Shown in pieces: positions 16,850 through 25,650 of a DNA stretch of 64,000 nt. The notes beneath the pieces were generated by a model that was not told the DNA's origin, made no database searches, and saw only the letters and a program-made list of their open reading frames with translations. How positions within the stretch are numbered: the stretch's first letter is position 1; every line of letters begins with the position of its first letter. The translations under genes and the position numbers were made by a program. The stretch comes from Niallia circulans (lineage in GTDB: Bacteria > Bacillota > Bacilli > Bacillales > Cytobacillaceae), in the NCBI RefSeq assembly GCF_007273535.1, contig NZ_RIBP01000004.1, positions 1,216,001-1,280,000 on the forward strand, given 5' to 3'.

Positions 16850-17827
16850 ATGAGCGACCTATTTACTGGCCTTAAGGAAAAAGTGAAGGGCCAAAATCTT
16901 AAAATTGTCTTTCCAGAAGGATTGGACGAAAGAATTTTAAAAGCTGCTGGCCGTTTGGCAGAAGAGAATATATTAACACCAATTTTGATCGGTGATTTAC
17001 AAGAAGTTCAAACAAAAGCTGACAACTTAGGTGTTTCTTTAGAAAACGCAGAAATCTATGACCCGAAAAGTTATGCACAATTCGATGCATTAGTAGCTTC
17101 TTTTGTTGAAAGAAGAAAAGGAAAAGCAACAGAAGAGGATGCTCGTAAAGCACTTCTTGATGAAAATTACTTCGGAACAATGCTTGTTTATGCTAACCAA
17201 GCAGATGGTTTAGTTAGCGGTGCGATTCATTCAACTGCTGACACGGTTCGTCCTGCATTACAAATCATTAAAACTAAAGAAGGCGTTAAGAAAACTTCTG
17301 GCGTATTCATCATGGTTCGTGAAGACGAGAAATATGTATTTGCAGACTGTGCAATCAATATTAATCCTGATAGTTCAGACCTTGCTGAAATTGCAGTTGA
17401 AAGTGCAAAAACTGCAAGAATGTTCGATATCGACCCTCGTGTTGCAATGTTGAGCTTCTCTACTAAAGGTTCTGCAAAATCTCCAGAAACAGAAAAAGTT
17501 GAAGGTGCACTTGCTGAAGCGAAGCTAAAAGATCCTTTACTTGTAATCGACGGAGAATTCCAATTTGATGCTGCTTTCGTTCCATCTGTTGCGAAGCAAA
17601 AAGCTCCTGATTCTCCTATCCAAGGTGATGCAAATGTATTTGTATTCCCAAGCTTGGAAGCAGGTAATATCGGCTATAAAATTGCTCAAAGACTTGGTAA
17701 TTTCGAGGCAGTTGGACCAATCCTACAAGGATTAAACCGCCCTGTAAACGACCTTTCTCGCGGTTGTAATGAAGAAGATGTGTACAAGCTTGCATTGATT
17801 ACAGCAGGACAAAGCATCAGCCATTAA
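16850..17827 (+). CDS. pta: Phosphate acetyltransferase
   Basis: 325 aa, short (class I) Pta. Recognisable segments are KIVFPEGLDERILKAA at the start, GAIHSTADTVRPALQIIKT, and SLEAGNIGYKIAQRLG near the C-terminus. It interconverts acetyl-CoA and acetyl phosphate in overflow metabolism. AAAGGAGG lies ahead of the ATG, and codon use is strongly biased towards a few codons, as expected for a highly expressed gene. Confidence 0.97.
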   Translation: MSDLFTGLKEKVKGQNLKIVFPEGLDERILKAAGRLAEENILTPILIGDLQEVQTKADNLGVSLENAEIYDPKSYAQFDALVASFVERRKGKATEEDARKALLDENYFGTMLVYANQADGLVSGAIHSTADTVRPALQIIKTKEGVKKTSGVFIMVREDEKYVFADCAININPDSSDLAEIAVESAKTARMFDIDPRVAMLSFSTKGSAKSPETEKVEGALAEAKLKDPLLVIDGEFQFDAAFVPSVAKQKAPDSPIQGDANVFVFPSLEAGNIGYKIAQRLGNFEAVGPILQGLNRPVNDLSRGCNEEDVYKLALITAGQSISH

Positions 17828-17835
17828 TCTTAAAC

Positions 17836-17884
17836 AAAACTATTCATCTTTGGTTATTTTATGCCTGCAGATGAATAGTTTTTT
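17836..17884 (+). terminator. Terminator after pta
   Basis: AAAACTATTCATCT and complement form a 14-bp stem around a 19-base loop, followed by TTTTTTC. Confidence 0.8.
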
Positions 17885-17970
17885 CTTGTGTGCATTTGCT
17901 ATATAATAAAATTGATAAATGCAGGTTTAGTACTACTAGCATTATTTTTTCCTTATGAAGGAGCTTTACA

Positions 17971-18819
17971 ATGATGGAAAACAACAGTTTGTTAATGCAG
18001 AAGAAATGGAGAATCATTGACCAGTCCAGCACCGGCTTGCATGTTTCTCCACTGCACTCTTTTGGTATGGATGATACACTATGTGCCTCAGTCGGCAGCG
18101 GTATGACTCCAGCAACAGCGCGGACATGGGTGCATGGAAAATCAATTATATTAGGAATCCAGGATACGAGACTGCCCCATTTAAAGGATGCCTTGTCCTA
18201 CCTAGAAAAGGAGGGCTATCATTATATCGTCAGAAACTCTGGCGGCCTTGCAGTCGTTCTTGATGAAGGAGTACTCAATATTTCTCTTATCCTGCCAGAG
18301 CAAGAAAAGGGCATCGACATTAATAGTGGCTATGATACGATGTGGGAATTGATCAAGTATATGTTCTCAGATTTTCATAAAAACATTGAAGCAAAGGAAA
18401 TTATTGGATCCTATTGTCCTGGTAGCTATGATTTAAGTATAGATGGAAAGAAATTCGCAGGGATTTCACAAAGAAGGCTAAGAAGCGGGGTTGCTGTTCA
18501 AATCTATCTTTGTGTTTCTGGAAGCGGACAAAAACGAGCAGAAATCATCAAGAAGTTCTACGAGATAGGAAAGCAAGGCGAGGAAACAAAGTTTATTTAT
18601 CCTGAGCTAAAGCCTGAGGTGATGGCATCTCTATCTGAATTATTTGGGACGGAGCTTACAGTAGATCAAGTGCTGACAAGGCTTCTTTATTCCTTAAAAG
18701 ACCATGCAGAATTTCTGTTCGCAGATCAGCTTCAAGGAGAAGAGCTACCTTCGTTTGATGCTTATTATGAGCGTGTTGTAGAACGTAATGAAAAATTTCT
18801 TGCTCCTTTTAGAGATTGA
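17971..18819 (+). CDS. lipL: Octanoyl-[GcvH]:protein N-octanoyltransferase LipL
   Basis: 282 aa, LplA-like amidotransferase fold. The nucleophile is Cys149 in IIGSYCPGSYDLSI, and KKFAGISQRR carries the conserved lysine region. LipL moves octanoyl from GcvH to E2 subunits in the Bacillus lipoate pathway. The pta-lipL order matches B. subtilis (ywfJ-ywfL). The start could be either of two adjacent ATGs; the first is used with AAGGAG upstream. Confidence 0.93.
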   Translation: MMENNSLLMQKKWRIIDQSSTGLHVSPLHSFGMDDTLCASVGSGMTPATARTWVHGKSIILGIQDTRLPHLKDALSYLEKEGYHYIVRNSGGLAVVLDEGVLNISLILPEQEKGIDINSGYDTMWELIKYMFSDFHKNIEAKEIIGSYCPGSYDLSIDGKKFAGISQRRLRSGVAVQIYLCVSGSGQKRAEIIKKFYEIGKQGEETKFIYPELKPEVMASLSELFGTELTVDQVLTRLLYSLKDHAEFLFADQLQGEELPSFDAYYERVVERNEKFLAPFRD

Positions 18820-18890
18820 AAAAGAGGATTATAGATGGATAGTACGCCCCTTTCGTTCGGGGGTTTTTATCGATCTATAATCCTCTTTTA
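18819..18890. terminator. Nested inverted repeat after lipL
   Basis: A perfect 17-bp outer stem (AAAAGAGGATTATAGAT, 18820-18836, with its complement at 18873-18889) encloses a smaller hairpin CCCC-N8-GGGG followed by TTTTT. The inner hairpin alone looks like a terminator for lipL; the outer stem can act in either direction. Confidence 0.7.
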
Positions 18891-18943
18891 TGTTTAACGA
18901 GAATGGTTGCCAAACCTGACTTTAAGGCATAGTTAGAATGAAA

Positions 18944-19729
18944 CTACTCAGCAAGCTTTTCGAGGTTTCCGTTCCGGTCCATCTTGAATTTCGTTGCAGG
19001 GCGTTCATCTTCTTCTAAAACGACCAGCTTTCTTGCTCTGTTCATGATTTTAAGCAATGTTTCATAATCTTCCTGAATTGTTTCTGAATTGCTCTCCAGC
19101 TTATCCAATTTCCCTTCCAATTCCTGATTGCGGCTTTTCAGCATCGCCATTTCTCTTTTTAATCTTTCATTCTCGCTTTTTAGTACATCTACGTGCAGCT
19201 GAGATTGACGGAAATTTTGCAAGTAAGAAATCACTGTGTCAAAATCAAGACTGTTAGTGTTTGCAGGAATACTTTTATAAATAGGTGTTTGTGGTTCCTG
19301 CGGAGCAGCAAGCAGCATTTGTTCTGGAATGGTTGCTTCGAAGCTTGGAGCAGCTTCCGTTTCTTCCATCTCTATATCTTGTATTTCAAATGAAGCAAAT
19401 TCCATGCTAGTAGACGCTGTTAAAGCCTCTAAGTCGTCAACAGTAGGCACAGGTGGTGAATATAAAAGCTTCTTCTTCCCGCCTTGATCCTTGCCGAGAA
19501 TTCTTTGCCGCTGTTTACGCTGCTTTTTTGCTAATTGTAGTGCTTTTTCGTATTGATGGCGAACTACTGCGTTCCAGCGGAATCCGCAAGCTGCCGATGT
19601 GCGATTAAGCTTATCCCCAACTTCTTCAAAAGCATTTAATTGTGTGCTTCCTTCTCTGACATGACGTAAAACTGTTTCTGCTAGTAATAAATCATTTTCT
19701 TCTGACCAAGCATCTTGGCGTATTTTCAT
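18944..19729 (-). CDS. rsfA: Prespore-specific regulator RsfA
   Basis: 261 aa. The N-terminal Myb/SANT-like DNA-binding domain begins [20 protein letters not shown] and includes [16 protein letters not shown]; a basic linker and an acidic middle follow, and the C-terminal third is a coiled coil ([22 protein letters not shown]). In B. subtilis RsfA tunes sigma-F dependent genes in the forespore. I used the ATG at 19729, matching the family start, rather than a TTG nine bases upstream. Syntenic with ywfN. Confidence 0.92.
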   Translation of the reverse strand: MKIRQDAWSEENDLLLAETVLRHVREGSTQLNAFEEVGDKLNRTSAACGFRWNAVVRHQYEKALQLAKKQRKQRQRILGKDQGGKKKLLYSPPVPTVDDLEALTASTSMEFASFEIQDIEMEETEAAPSFEATIPEQMLLAAPQEPQTPIYKSIPANTNSLDFDTVISYLQNFRQSQLHVDVLKSENERLKREMAMLKSRNQELEGKLDKLESNSETIQEDYETLLKIMNRARKLVVLEEDERPATKFKMDRNGNLEKLAE

Positions 19730-19865
19730 ATCACTCAACTCCCGATTTCTTTCGATAAATAAGTATTTCTAGTTACATCATTGCCACCAAGACGCTTATT
19801 TATACAAACGAAATACAAGGATAGTAGATTTTTTTATAGAGCGAAAGAAAAGTCGTTATAATGCT

Positions 19866-21197
19866 TTAGTTGCTTTTCTCTAGTGAACTTTCATTCTGGA
19901 TAAAAAACGCAGTTACAAGTGCTAATATACTTGTAATAAATCCATAAAGGAAAAGGTGATGAATGCCTGTCATGAAGATTGCCTGACTAGTGAGCAGCGC
20001 CCCCATTATTGTTACACCGATGGAAGTCCCCATATTGCGGCAGAACATAAAGAACGATGTAGAAATGCCTTTTTCATGAGGTCCAACTAAAGCTTGTGAA
20101 CCAATGACACCAACTGTTGACAGCAGGCCAAATGCTAGTCCTTGAATAAGCATGATGCTGAATGTGTACACAAAGCCATGCGTACTATTTAGCAGTACAA
20201 GCATTAACCCTGATAACACAAGCAGTGCATTGCCGATGATTAGTAGAATACGATAGCCGTATTTTAGTATCCATTTTCCTGCAGGCACAGAGACAAGCAT
20301 CCAGCCAATTGCTACACCTAATAAGGCAATTCCACTCATGAAGGGAGAAAGACCAGCTTCGTCCTGAAGGAAAAGGGGAATATAGCTTGAAGTGCCAAAT
20401 AGTGCCAATGTCCCAATGAAACCATTAATATAAATCCATGTAATTGTCTTCTTCTTAAAGATAGATAGCGGGACAATCGGAGATTTTTGCTTTCTTTCAA
20501 ACAAGTAGAAAGCAATTAATAAAAGTACTCCAGCAAGGCCGTAGAAGACCTGTCCATTTTCCACCAATGTGATTAACAGGAGGGAAGTGATTGCTGCCCC
20601 AAACAAGATTGCGCCAATATAATCGATACTTGCCTTTTTTGGCTGATAGTCCTCTTTATAAGGAAGCAATGTCAAAAAGGCCACGATGCAAACTGGCAGA
20701 TTAACGAAGAATATCCATCTCCATGTCAAAAATTCTACAAAAAGAGAACCAAGCAGTGGTGCAAGTATTGCAGATAATCCCCACATTGCTGTGAATAACG
20801 CTTGAATCTTCCCTCGTTTTTCAATCGGAAACAAATCGCCAGCGATGATAGCAGGAAATGGCATCATAAAGCCTGCACCCATACCTTGAAGTGCTCTGAA
20901 CAAGATAAGCTGGACCATATCATCGGCAATCCCGCATAATAACGAGCCTACTAAAAATAGCAGAATTCCGAATCCAAACACCTTTTTTCTACCAAATATA
21001 TCCGAAAGCCTTCCTGCAATAGGAGAGAGAATAGTGCTAGTAATCATATAAGAGGCAAACGACCATGCGTATAAGTCGAATCTTCCAAGTTCTTTAGCAA
21101 TGATAGGCATTGTCGTATTCATTATCGTTGTATCTATAGAAGCAACGAGCATGGCAAGGACAATGCTGACCATGACTAATGTTCTGCTTTTTGTCAT
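19866..21197 (-). CDS. MFS drug-efflux-type transporter
   Basis: 443 aa, mostly hydrophobic with 12 to 14 membrane helices. MFS motif A-like GRLSDIFGRKKV follows helix 2, and the SIDTTIMNTTMPIIA start of helix 1 is typical of the DHA2/EmrB branch, where it marks proton-driven drug exporters. Motif C is degenerate. Start follows AAGGAGGAATAAA. Single gene with no linked regulator; substrate unknown. It occupies the slot between rsfA and ywfO and is not part of the B. subtilis order. Confidence 0.85.
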   Translation of the reverse strand: MTKSRTLVMVSIVLAMLVASIDTTIMNTTMPIIAKELGRFDLYAWSFASYMITSTILSPIAGRLSDIFGRKKVFGFGILLFLVGSLLCGIADDMVQLILFRALQGMGAGFMMPFPAIIAGDLFPIEKRGKIQALFTAMWGLSAILAPLLGSLFVEFLTWRWIFFVNLPVCIVAFLTLLPYKEDYQPKKASIDYIGAILFGAAITSLLLITLVENGQVFYGLAGVLLLIAFYLFERKQKSPIVPLSIFKKKTITWIYINGFIGTLALFGTSSYIPLFLQDEAGLSPFMSGIALLGVAIGWMLVSVPAGKWILKYGYRILLIIGNALLVLSGLMLVLLNSTHGFVYTFSIMLIQGLAFGLLSTVGVIGSQALVGPHEKGISTSFFMFCRNMGTSIGVTIMGALLTSQAIFMTGIHHLFLYGFITSILALVTAFFIQNESSLEKSN

Positions 21198-21496
21198 ATT
21201 TATTCCTCCTTAAATTTCAGATGAATTATACAGTAATTTACCGTGGAAACATAGGTGTTTGCTCAATATATAAAAATCACAGGGAGCGGGCGCCACAGTG
21301 AGCTTTATCTCTTCTATGACTACAGAATTAAGGAGAGTTGAAAAGAATGCAATAACTGCCTTTTTCGAGTAGTTTTGACAATTGTTTGCATCTTGCATTG
21401 ATGTAGAAGAAGGGGTAAAATACCATATAGCAATATAACGAACTTATGAATATCTTAACTAGCAAAGAGATGTTTTAAATAGAAAGGGTTGTCAAG

Positions 21497-21721
21497 ATGG
21501 CAAACGAATTTAGAGTTTGCGACGATTGTCAGGCAGTGAACTTGAAAACGCTAATACCGCGTCTGAAGGAAATTGATCCCGATGCAAAGATAGACATTGG
21601 CTGCCAATCCTATTGTGGACCAGGTCGCAAAAAAACATTTGCTTTTGTCAATAATCGTCCGCTTGCAGCATTAACGGAAGAGGAATTGATGGATAAAGTA
21701 AATACTAAGCTAAAGAAATAA
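21497..21721 (+). CDS. YuzB-like protein (DUF1450)
   Basis: 74 aa. Cysteines occur in VCDDCQAVN (CxxC) and [12 protein letters not shown], the DUF1450 pattern. Probably a small thioredoxin-fold-like or metal-binding protein. Start follows AAAGGGTTGTCAAG. Stand-alone and followed by a structured intergenic segment. Function unknown. Confidence 0.8.
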   Translation: MANEFRVCDDCQAVNLKTLIPRLKEIDPDAKIDIGCQSYCGPGRKKTFAFVNNRPLAALTEEELMDKVNTKLKK

Positions 21722-21737
21722 TTCTATAATGGCTTAA

Positions 21738-21835
21738 CAGAAAGAGGAGTTTCTAAAAAGTGTTAACATCAGCCCAGGGGCAAAGCCTGAACCGCAGATA
21801 ACCTTTTTAAACAGAAATCCCTCTTTTTATATTCT
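21738..21835 (+). terminator. Large imperfect hairpin with T tail after the DUF1450 gene
   Basis: AAAGAGGAGTTTCT (from about 21741) pairs with AGAAATCCCTCTTT (to about 21836) with two mismatches; inside, AAAAAGTGTTA pairs with TAACCTTTTT. The right arm runs into TTTTTAT. It is larger and more elaborate than a plain terminator, and the loop contains GC-rich unpaired-looking sequence. Confidence 0.5.
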
Positions 21836-21897
21836 TCTTAAGAGATGCATTGCCTAACAAAAAAAGACAAACACAGAAAAGAGGGAAGACTAGAAGC

Positions 21898-23199
21898 ATG
21901 GCATATTCTACGGAAAAATTAAATGAAGAAAAGGTTTTTAAAGATCCTGTTCATCGTTATATTCATGTCAGAGACCGCGCTATTTGGGATTTGATTGGCA
22001 CAAAGGAATTCCAGCGCCTGCGGAGAATTAAGCAGCTTGGCACGACCTATTTAACCTTCCATGGGGCAGAGCATAGCAGATTCAACCATTCTCTTGGCGT
22101 GTACGAAATTGTCAGAAGAATTATAGATGATGTTTTTAAGGACAGGAAGGAATGGAATAACAGCCAGAGGCTTTTGTCTTTATGTGCCGCGCTTTTACAT
22201 GATTTAGGCCATGGTCCTTTTTCTCATTCCTTTGAAAAGGTATTTGATCTTGATCATGAACAATTCACGCAAGATATTATCCTCGGTGATACAGAGGTTA
22301 ACCAGGTTTTATCAAGAGTAGCAGAGGATTTTCCGAAAAGAGTAGCAGAGGTAATTGGTAAAACATCAAAGGAAAAGCTGGTTGTTAGCCTTATTTCCAG
22401 TCAAATTGATGCTGATCGTATGGATTATCTGCTTCGTGACGCTTACTTTACAGGAGTTAGCTACGGCAACTTTGATATGGAAAGAATTCTTCGTGTTATG
22501 CGTCCTCGTGAAGATCAGGCTGTTATTAAGCAAAGCGGGATGCATGCAGTAGAGGACTATATCATGAGTCGCTATCAAATGTACTGGCAAGTTTATTTTC
22601 ACCCTGTGTCAAGAAGTGCAGAAGTCATTTTGACTAAAATTCTACATAGAGCGAAGCATTTACATGAGCAATTTTACTCCTTTATTCATCATCCGACACA
22701 TTTTTACTCCATCTTCGAAGATGAAACTTCGTTAGAAGACTACTTAAAGCTTGATGAGTCTATCATTCTTTATTATTTCCAAATGTGGCAAGAAGAAGAG
22801 GATGAGATTTTAAGGGATTTATGCCGACGTTTTATGAACAGAAACTTATTTAAGTATGTGGAGTTTGATCCAGCAAAAGAGTATAAGATGCTTGCTGAAT
22901 TGTCAAAAGCATTTACAGAGATTGGTTTAGATCCGGAATATTATTTGGTTGTAGACTCTTCCTCCGACCTTCCCTATGATTTTTACCGTCCAGGGGAGGA
23001 AGAAGAGCGGCTACCGATTCATCTCTTAATGAAAAATAATGAGATCAGGGAGCTATCAAGAGAATCTGAGATTGTTGATAGTATTTCCGGTAAAAGAAGG
23101 ACAGATCATAAGCTTTATTTTCCTAAAGACATCTTAAAGGACGATAGTGAACACAAATATGCGAAGCTGCGGATAAGGCAGTTATTAGATATTAATTAG
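21898..23199 (+). CDS. ywfO: HD-domain phosphohydrolase YwfO
   Basis: 433 aa. Metal motif residues are visible in HSRFNHSLGVYE, ALLHDLGHGPFSHSFE (the HD pair) and SSQIDADRMDYLLRD. This is the dNTP triphosphohydrolase-like HD family. The ATG at 21898 gives exactly the B. subtilis YwfO length; an in-frame TTG at 21850 has no ribosome site. It is followed by ywgA after 36 bases, the conserved pairing. Confidence 0.92.
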   Translation: MAYSTEKLNEEKVFKDPVHRYIHVRDRAIWDLIGTKEFQRLRRIKQLGTTYLTFHGAEHSRFNHSLGVYEIVRRIIDDVFKDRKEWNNSQRLLSLCAALLHDLGHGPFSHSFEKVFDLDHEQFTQDIILGDTEVNQVLSRVAEDFPKRVAEVIGKTSKEKLVVSLISSQIDADRMDYLLRDAYFTGVSYGNFDMERILRVMRPREDQAVIKQSGMHAVEDYIMSRYQMYWQVYFHPVSRSAEVILTKILHRAKHLHEQFYSFIHHPTHFYSIFEDETSLEDYLKLDESIILYYFQMWQEEEDEILRDLCRRFMNRNLFKYVEFDPAKEYKMLAELSKAFTEIGLDPEYYLVVDSSSDLPYDFYRPGEEEERLPIHLLMKNNEIRELSRESEIVDSISGKRRTDHKLYFPKDILKDDSEHKYAKLRIRQLLDIN

Positions 23200-23235
23200 T
23201 ATTTGAGGATTATTCGGAGTAGGAGATGACCAATT

Positions 23236-23742
23236 TTGTTAAAAGATCATGCGAAAATTATGAACGCGATTGCTGCTTCAGGTGAGATTATCGGAAGAAA
23301 AAAATTGCAGAAGATGATTTACATCGCAAAGAAGCTGGATTTCCCTTTCCATGAGAAATATCAATTTCATTTTTTTGGACCGTACTCAGAGGAGTTGACA
23401 TTGAGGATAGAAGAGCTATGCAATATGGGCTTCCTCAATGAATTAAAGGAGAAAAAGGGCGGATACTACCAATATAGATACACACTGACAGAAAATGGTC
23501 AGGAATTTCTGGAACAGAATAAGGTGGAAATGCCGGCACTGCCAAGCTGTCTTGAAGAAATGAACAGTCAAAGCTCCCGATTCCTGGAACTTGTCTCTAC
23601 AGTCCTCTTTTTTGACAGCTTGGAAAAAGAGGAAGTGCAAGAAAAGGTTTTTACGCTGAAAAGCAAGCAGAAGTATACTGTTGAAGAAGTAGAAACTGCT
23701 TATCAATATATTGATGCTTTAAAGGGTATGGCAAAACAATAA
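23236..23742 (+). CDS. ywgA: YwgA family protein
   Basis: 168 aa. The N-terminal region contains GRKKLQKMIYIAKKLDFPF and KYQFHFFGPYSEEL, followed by a winged-helix-like segment and a C-terminal helical part. This resembles the antitoxin-like SocA/DUF4065 fold superficially, but YwgA is a chromosomal single-copy family of unknown function. The TTG start has AGGAGATG upstream and matches the B. subtilis N-terminus. Confidence 0.88.
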   Translation: MLKDHAKIMNAIAASGEIIGRKKLQKMIYIAKKLDFPFHEKYQFHFFGPYSEELTLRIEELCNMGFLNELKEKKGGYYQYRYTLTENGQEFLEQNKVEMPALPSCLEEMNSQSSRFLELVSTVLFFDSLEKEEVQEKVFTLKSKQKYTVEEVETAYQYIDALKGMAKQ

Positions 23743-23744
23743 AA

Positions 23745-24040
23745 AGAGGCTGAGACATAGGTATGTGAACCAGCGTAAAGACCGAACTATTTAATCATTA
23801 ATCATCTATTGATTAAATAGTTCGGTTTTTTGTTTTTAGTTTAAATACAAAAAATTAGAAATTTTAGTGGAATGGAGCGGAGGCCACTCGACTCCTTCGG
23901 AAAGCGAGTGGGTGCAGCGCAATGAAACGAACTAACTTTAACTCAAAATTCTATTTAGACACAACCTTCATTTTTCAAATTTAGTTGTAATTTTATGATT
24001 CGTGTTTAGAAAGGTTATCTTTTGTTTTGTCCCAGCCTCT
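23745..24040. repeat. Dispersed structured repeat, copy 1
   Basis: A 296-bp element closely related to 36341-36660. Ends are imperfect inverted repeats: AGAGGCTGAGACA on the left and TGTCCCAGCCTCT on the right. Internally it has a strong terminator hairpin (ACCGAACTATTTAATCA, 23781-23797, complement at 23810-23826, then TTTTTTG), a second hairpin with stem CCACTCG (23884-23890/23905-23911) and a third around ACAAC/GTTGT. It fills the gap between the convergent ywgA and tautomerase genes and starts two bases after the ywgA stop. Confidence 0.85.
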
Positions 24041-24044
24041 TTTT

Positions 24045-24230
24045 CTATTCATCGCTTTTACGTACGCCTGCAACGCCATAATGGTTTGGGGACATTTCTT
24101 CAATGAAGATAACGACATTCTCTTTCGGAGCACCAGTTGTCTCAGCAACTGCTTCTGTCACCTTTTCTACGAGATTTTTCTTTTGTTCCTCCGTTCGGCC
24201 TTCCAGCATTTTAACAGTAATATATGGCAT
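24045..24230 (-). CDS. ywhB: 4-oxalocrotonate tautomerase family protein (YwhB-like)
   Basis: 61 aa. Pro1 (after Met removal) and Arg11 of the 4-OT family are conserved (PYITVKMLEGRTEEQK), and the C-terminal SPNHYGVAGV matches the family. The second catalytic arginine of Pseudomonas 4-OT (position 39) is Val here, as in related Bacillus proteins, so the physiological substrate may differ. Start follows GGAGGGGTAAT. Syntenic with ywhB upstream of ywhC. Confidence 0.88.
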   Translation of the reverse strand: MPYITVKMLEGRTEEQKKNLVEKVTEAVAETTGAPKENVVIFIEEMSPNHYGVAGVRKSDE

Positions 24231-24434
24231 TATTACCCCTCCAGTCTAATTTGATATCAGTTTTTCATATTTTCAGAAAAATAGCAAGCTTGAGTAAACA
24301 ATGCTCCCCTGTGCAGTATGAAAGATTTATTTTCTATTTTATATCATGTATAATTTTATGGTGTACGACTAACTAATAGAAAAAAGTTAAGCCTATATAG
24401 AAAATAATCTGTAATTTGAGGGGAGAATAGCATT

Positions 24435-25073
24435 TTGTTATTTACACAGACTTTGGCGGATTTGCCATACATTATCATCTCCATCATTATTGCTTTTACG
24501 GTCCATGAATTTGCCCATGCATATGTGGCCTATAAGTTTGGAGATCCGACCGCCCAAAAGCAAGGGAGACTCACCTTTAATCCGATTGCCCATATTGATC
24601 CAATCGGGGCCATTTTCATCTTGATTGCCGGTTTCGGTTGGGCGCGGCCAGTGCCAGTCAACCGCCACTATTTCAAACGGCCAAAATTGGCAGGTGTGTT
24701 AGTTTCGTTTGCAGGACCTTTCAGCAATCTTGTATTAGCCTTCTTAGGGTTTGGTGGACTTGTATTGTTGGAACGTTTAGGTATTCCGACAGGTACAGCT
24801 TTTGATTTATATCCGTTTCTGTCTATGTTTGTATCGATTAACCTTATGCTTTTTGCGTTTAACCTGTTGCCGCTTCCTCCATTGGACGGCTATCGAATCA
24901 TTGAGGACTTAGTTACATCCAGAGTGCGGGCCATGATGTCTAAATACGAAGTGTACGGCTCGATTATCTTTATCGTTCTGCTCGTAACAGGATTGTCTAG
25001 CCAGACTATTTCCCCATGGATACGCAATATATCCGCATTTTTTTATAGAATCTTTATTTCCATATTTTATTAA
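24435..25073 (+). CDS. ywhC: Site-2-protease family membrane metalloprotease YwhC
   Basis: 212 aa with about six membrane helices. The zinc motif HEFAH is in helix 1-2 (FTVHEFAHAYVAYKFGD) and the third ligand lies in NLLPLPPLDGYR, the S2P/M50 signature. Family members cleave within the membrane; the substrate here is unknown. TTG start preceded by GGGGAG. Directly upstream of ywhD. Confidence 0.92.
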   Translation: MLFTQTLADLPYIIISIIIAFTVHEFAHAYVAYKFGDPTAQKQGRLTFNPIAHIDPIGAIFILIAGFGWARPVPVNRHYFKRPKLAGVLVSFAGPFSNLVLAFLGFGGLVLLERLGIPTGTAFDLYPFLSMFVSINLMLFAFNLLPLPPLDGYRIIEDLVTSRVRAMMSKYEVYGSIIFIVLLVTGLSSQTISPWIRNISAFFYRIFISIFY

Positions 25074-25094
25074 TCGTAATAAGGAGTGTATACG

Positions 25095-25604
25095 TTGGAA
25101 GAGAAAAAGAAAAAAACAATCGGCTTCAATATCATTAAAAATGCTCCGACAGATGGACATAAAGGCTTCGGTATCGGCGCTTTGAGCTTGGAGAATGTTT
25201 CTCCGGTTATTATTGATGTAGAAGCTGGCGAGACTGTTGTTGATGTCGGTGCGATGCACGCAAGAAGTGTTGTTGAAAAAGGAATTAAGTTTTTGAAAGA
25301 AAAGGAAGAGGTTCCAAATGGAAAGCTGTACTGGCTTGTGTGGGTGACAATTGACCGCAAGCTGGAGGGTGCTTATTACGCAGGGGTTACTGCTTGTGAA
25401 ATGACTGTTGACCGTTCGATTCGCAGAGGCTATAAGTCACTGCCAGAGCATGTGAACAAAATGGATAAATCAATGAAACGACATATCATGGTAGATCATA
25501 TGGATGACAAATCAAAAAAATTGCTTGCAGATTTTTTAATCAAACATGACGAGTCACTTTGGAACAATTCAACAGATCAGCTGAAAAACGATTTACTTGG
25601 ATAA
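25095..25604 (+). CDS. ywhD: YwhD family protein
   Basis: 169 aa soluble protein. It matches the YwhD family across its length (KGFGIGALSLENVSPV, VDVGAMHARS, YWLVWVTIDR). I chose the TTG at 25095, nine bases after AAGGAG, over a GTG inside the ribosome site. It follows ywhC by 21 bases, likely one operon. Function unknown. Confidence 0.9.
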   Translation: MEEKKKKTIGFNIIKNAPTDGHKGFGIGALSLENVSPVIIDVEAGETVVDVGAMHARSVVEKGIKFLKEKEEVPNGKLYWLVWVTIDRKLEGAYYAGVTACEMTVDRSIRRGYKSLPEHVNKMDKSMKRHIMVDHMDDKSKKLLADFLIKHDESLWNNSTDQLKNDLLG

Positions 25605-25609
25605 AATTC

Positions 25610-25648
25610 AAAAACCCCAGCCTTCAAACGTGAAGGCTGGGGTTTTTT
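25610..25648. terminator. Strong bidirectional terminator, ywhD / pbpG
   Basis: AAAAACCCCAGCCTTCA and its complement form a perfect stem around an AACG tetraloop, with A-run and T-run flanks. Serves both convergent genes. Confidence 0.92.
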
Positions 25649-25650
25649 TA

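Noticed and set aside
23236..23742. YwgA as the antitoxin of a toxin-antitoxin pair with ywfO
   Set aside because: Both are conserved single-copy chromosomal families in Bacillus with normal composition, and ywfO is an HD phosphohydrolase of housekeeping type.
23745..24040. Interpreting repeat copy 1 as an insertion sequence
   Set aside because: No transposase frame exists in either copy, and flanking target duplications are not evident, so it is listed only as a repeat.
24045..24230. Plus-strand frame over the tautomerase gene
   Set aside because: It overlaps the repeat end, has no ribosome site, and the minus-strand tautomerase has clear family motifs.
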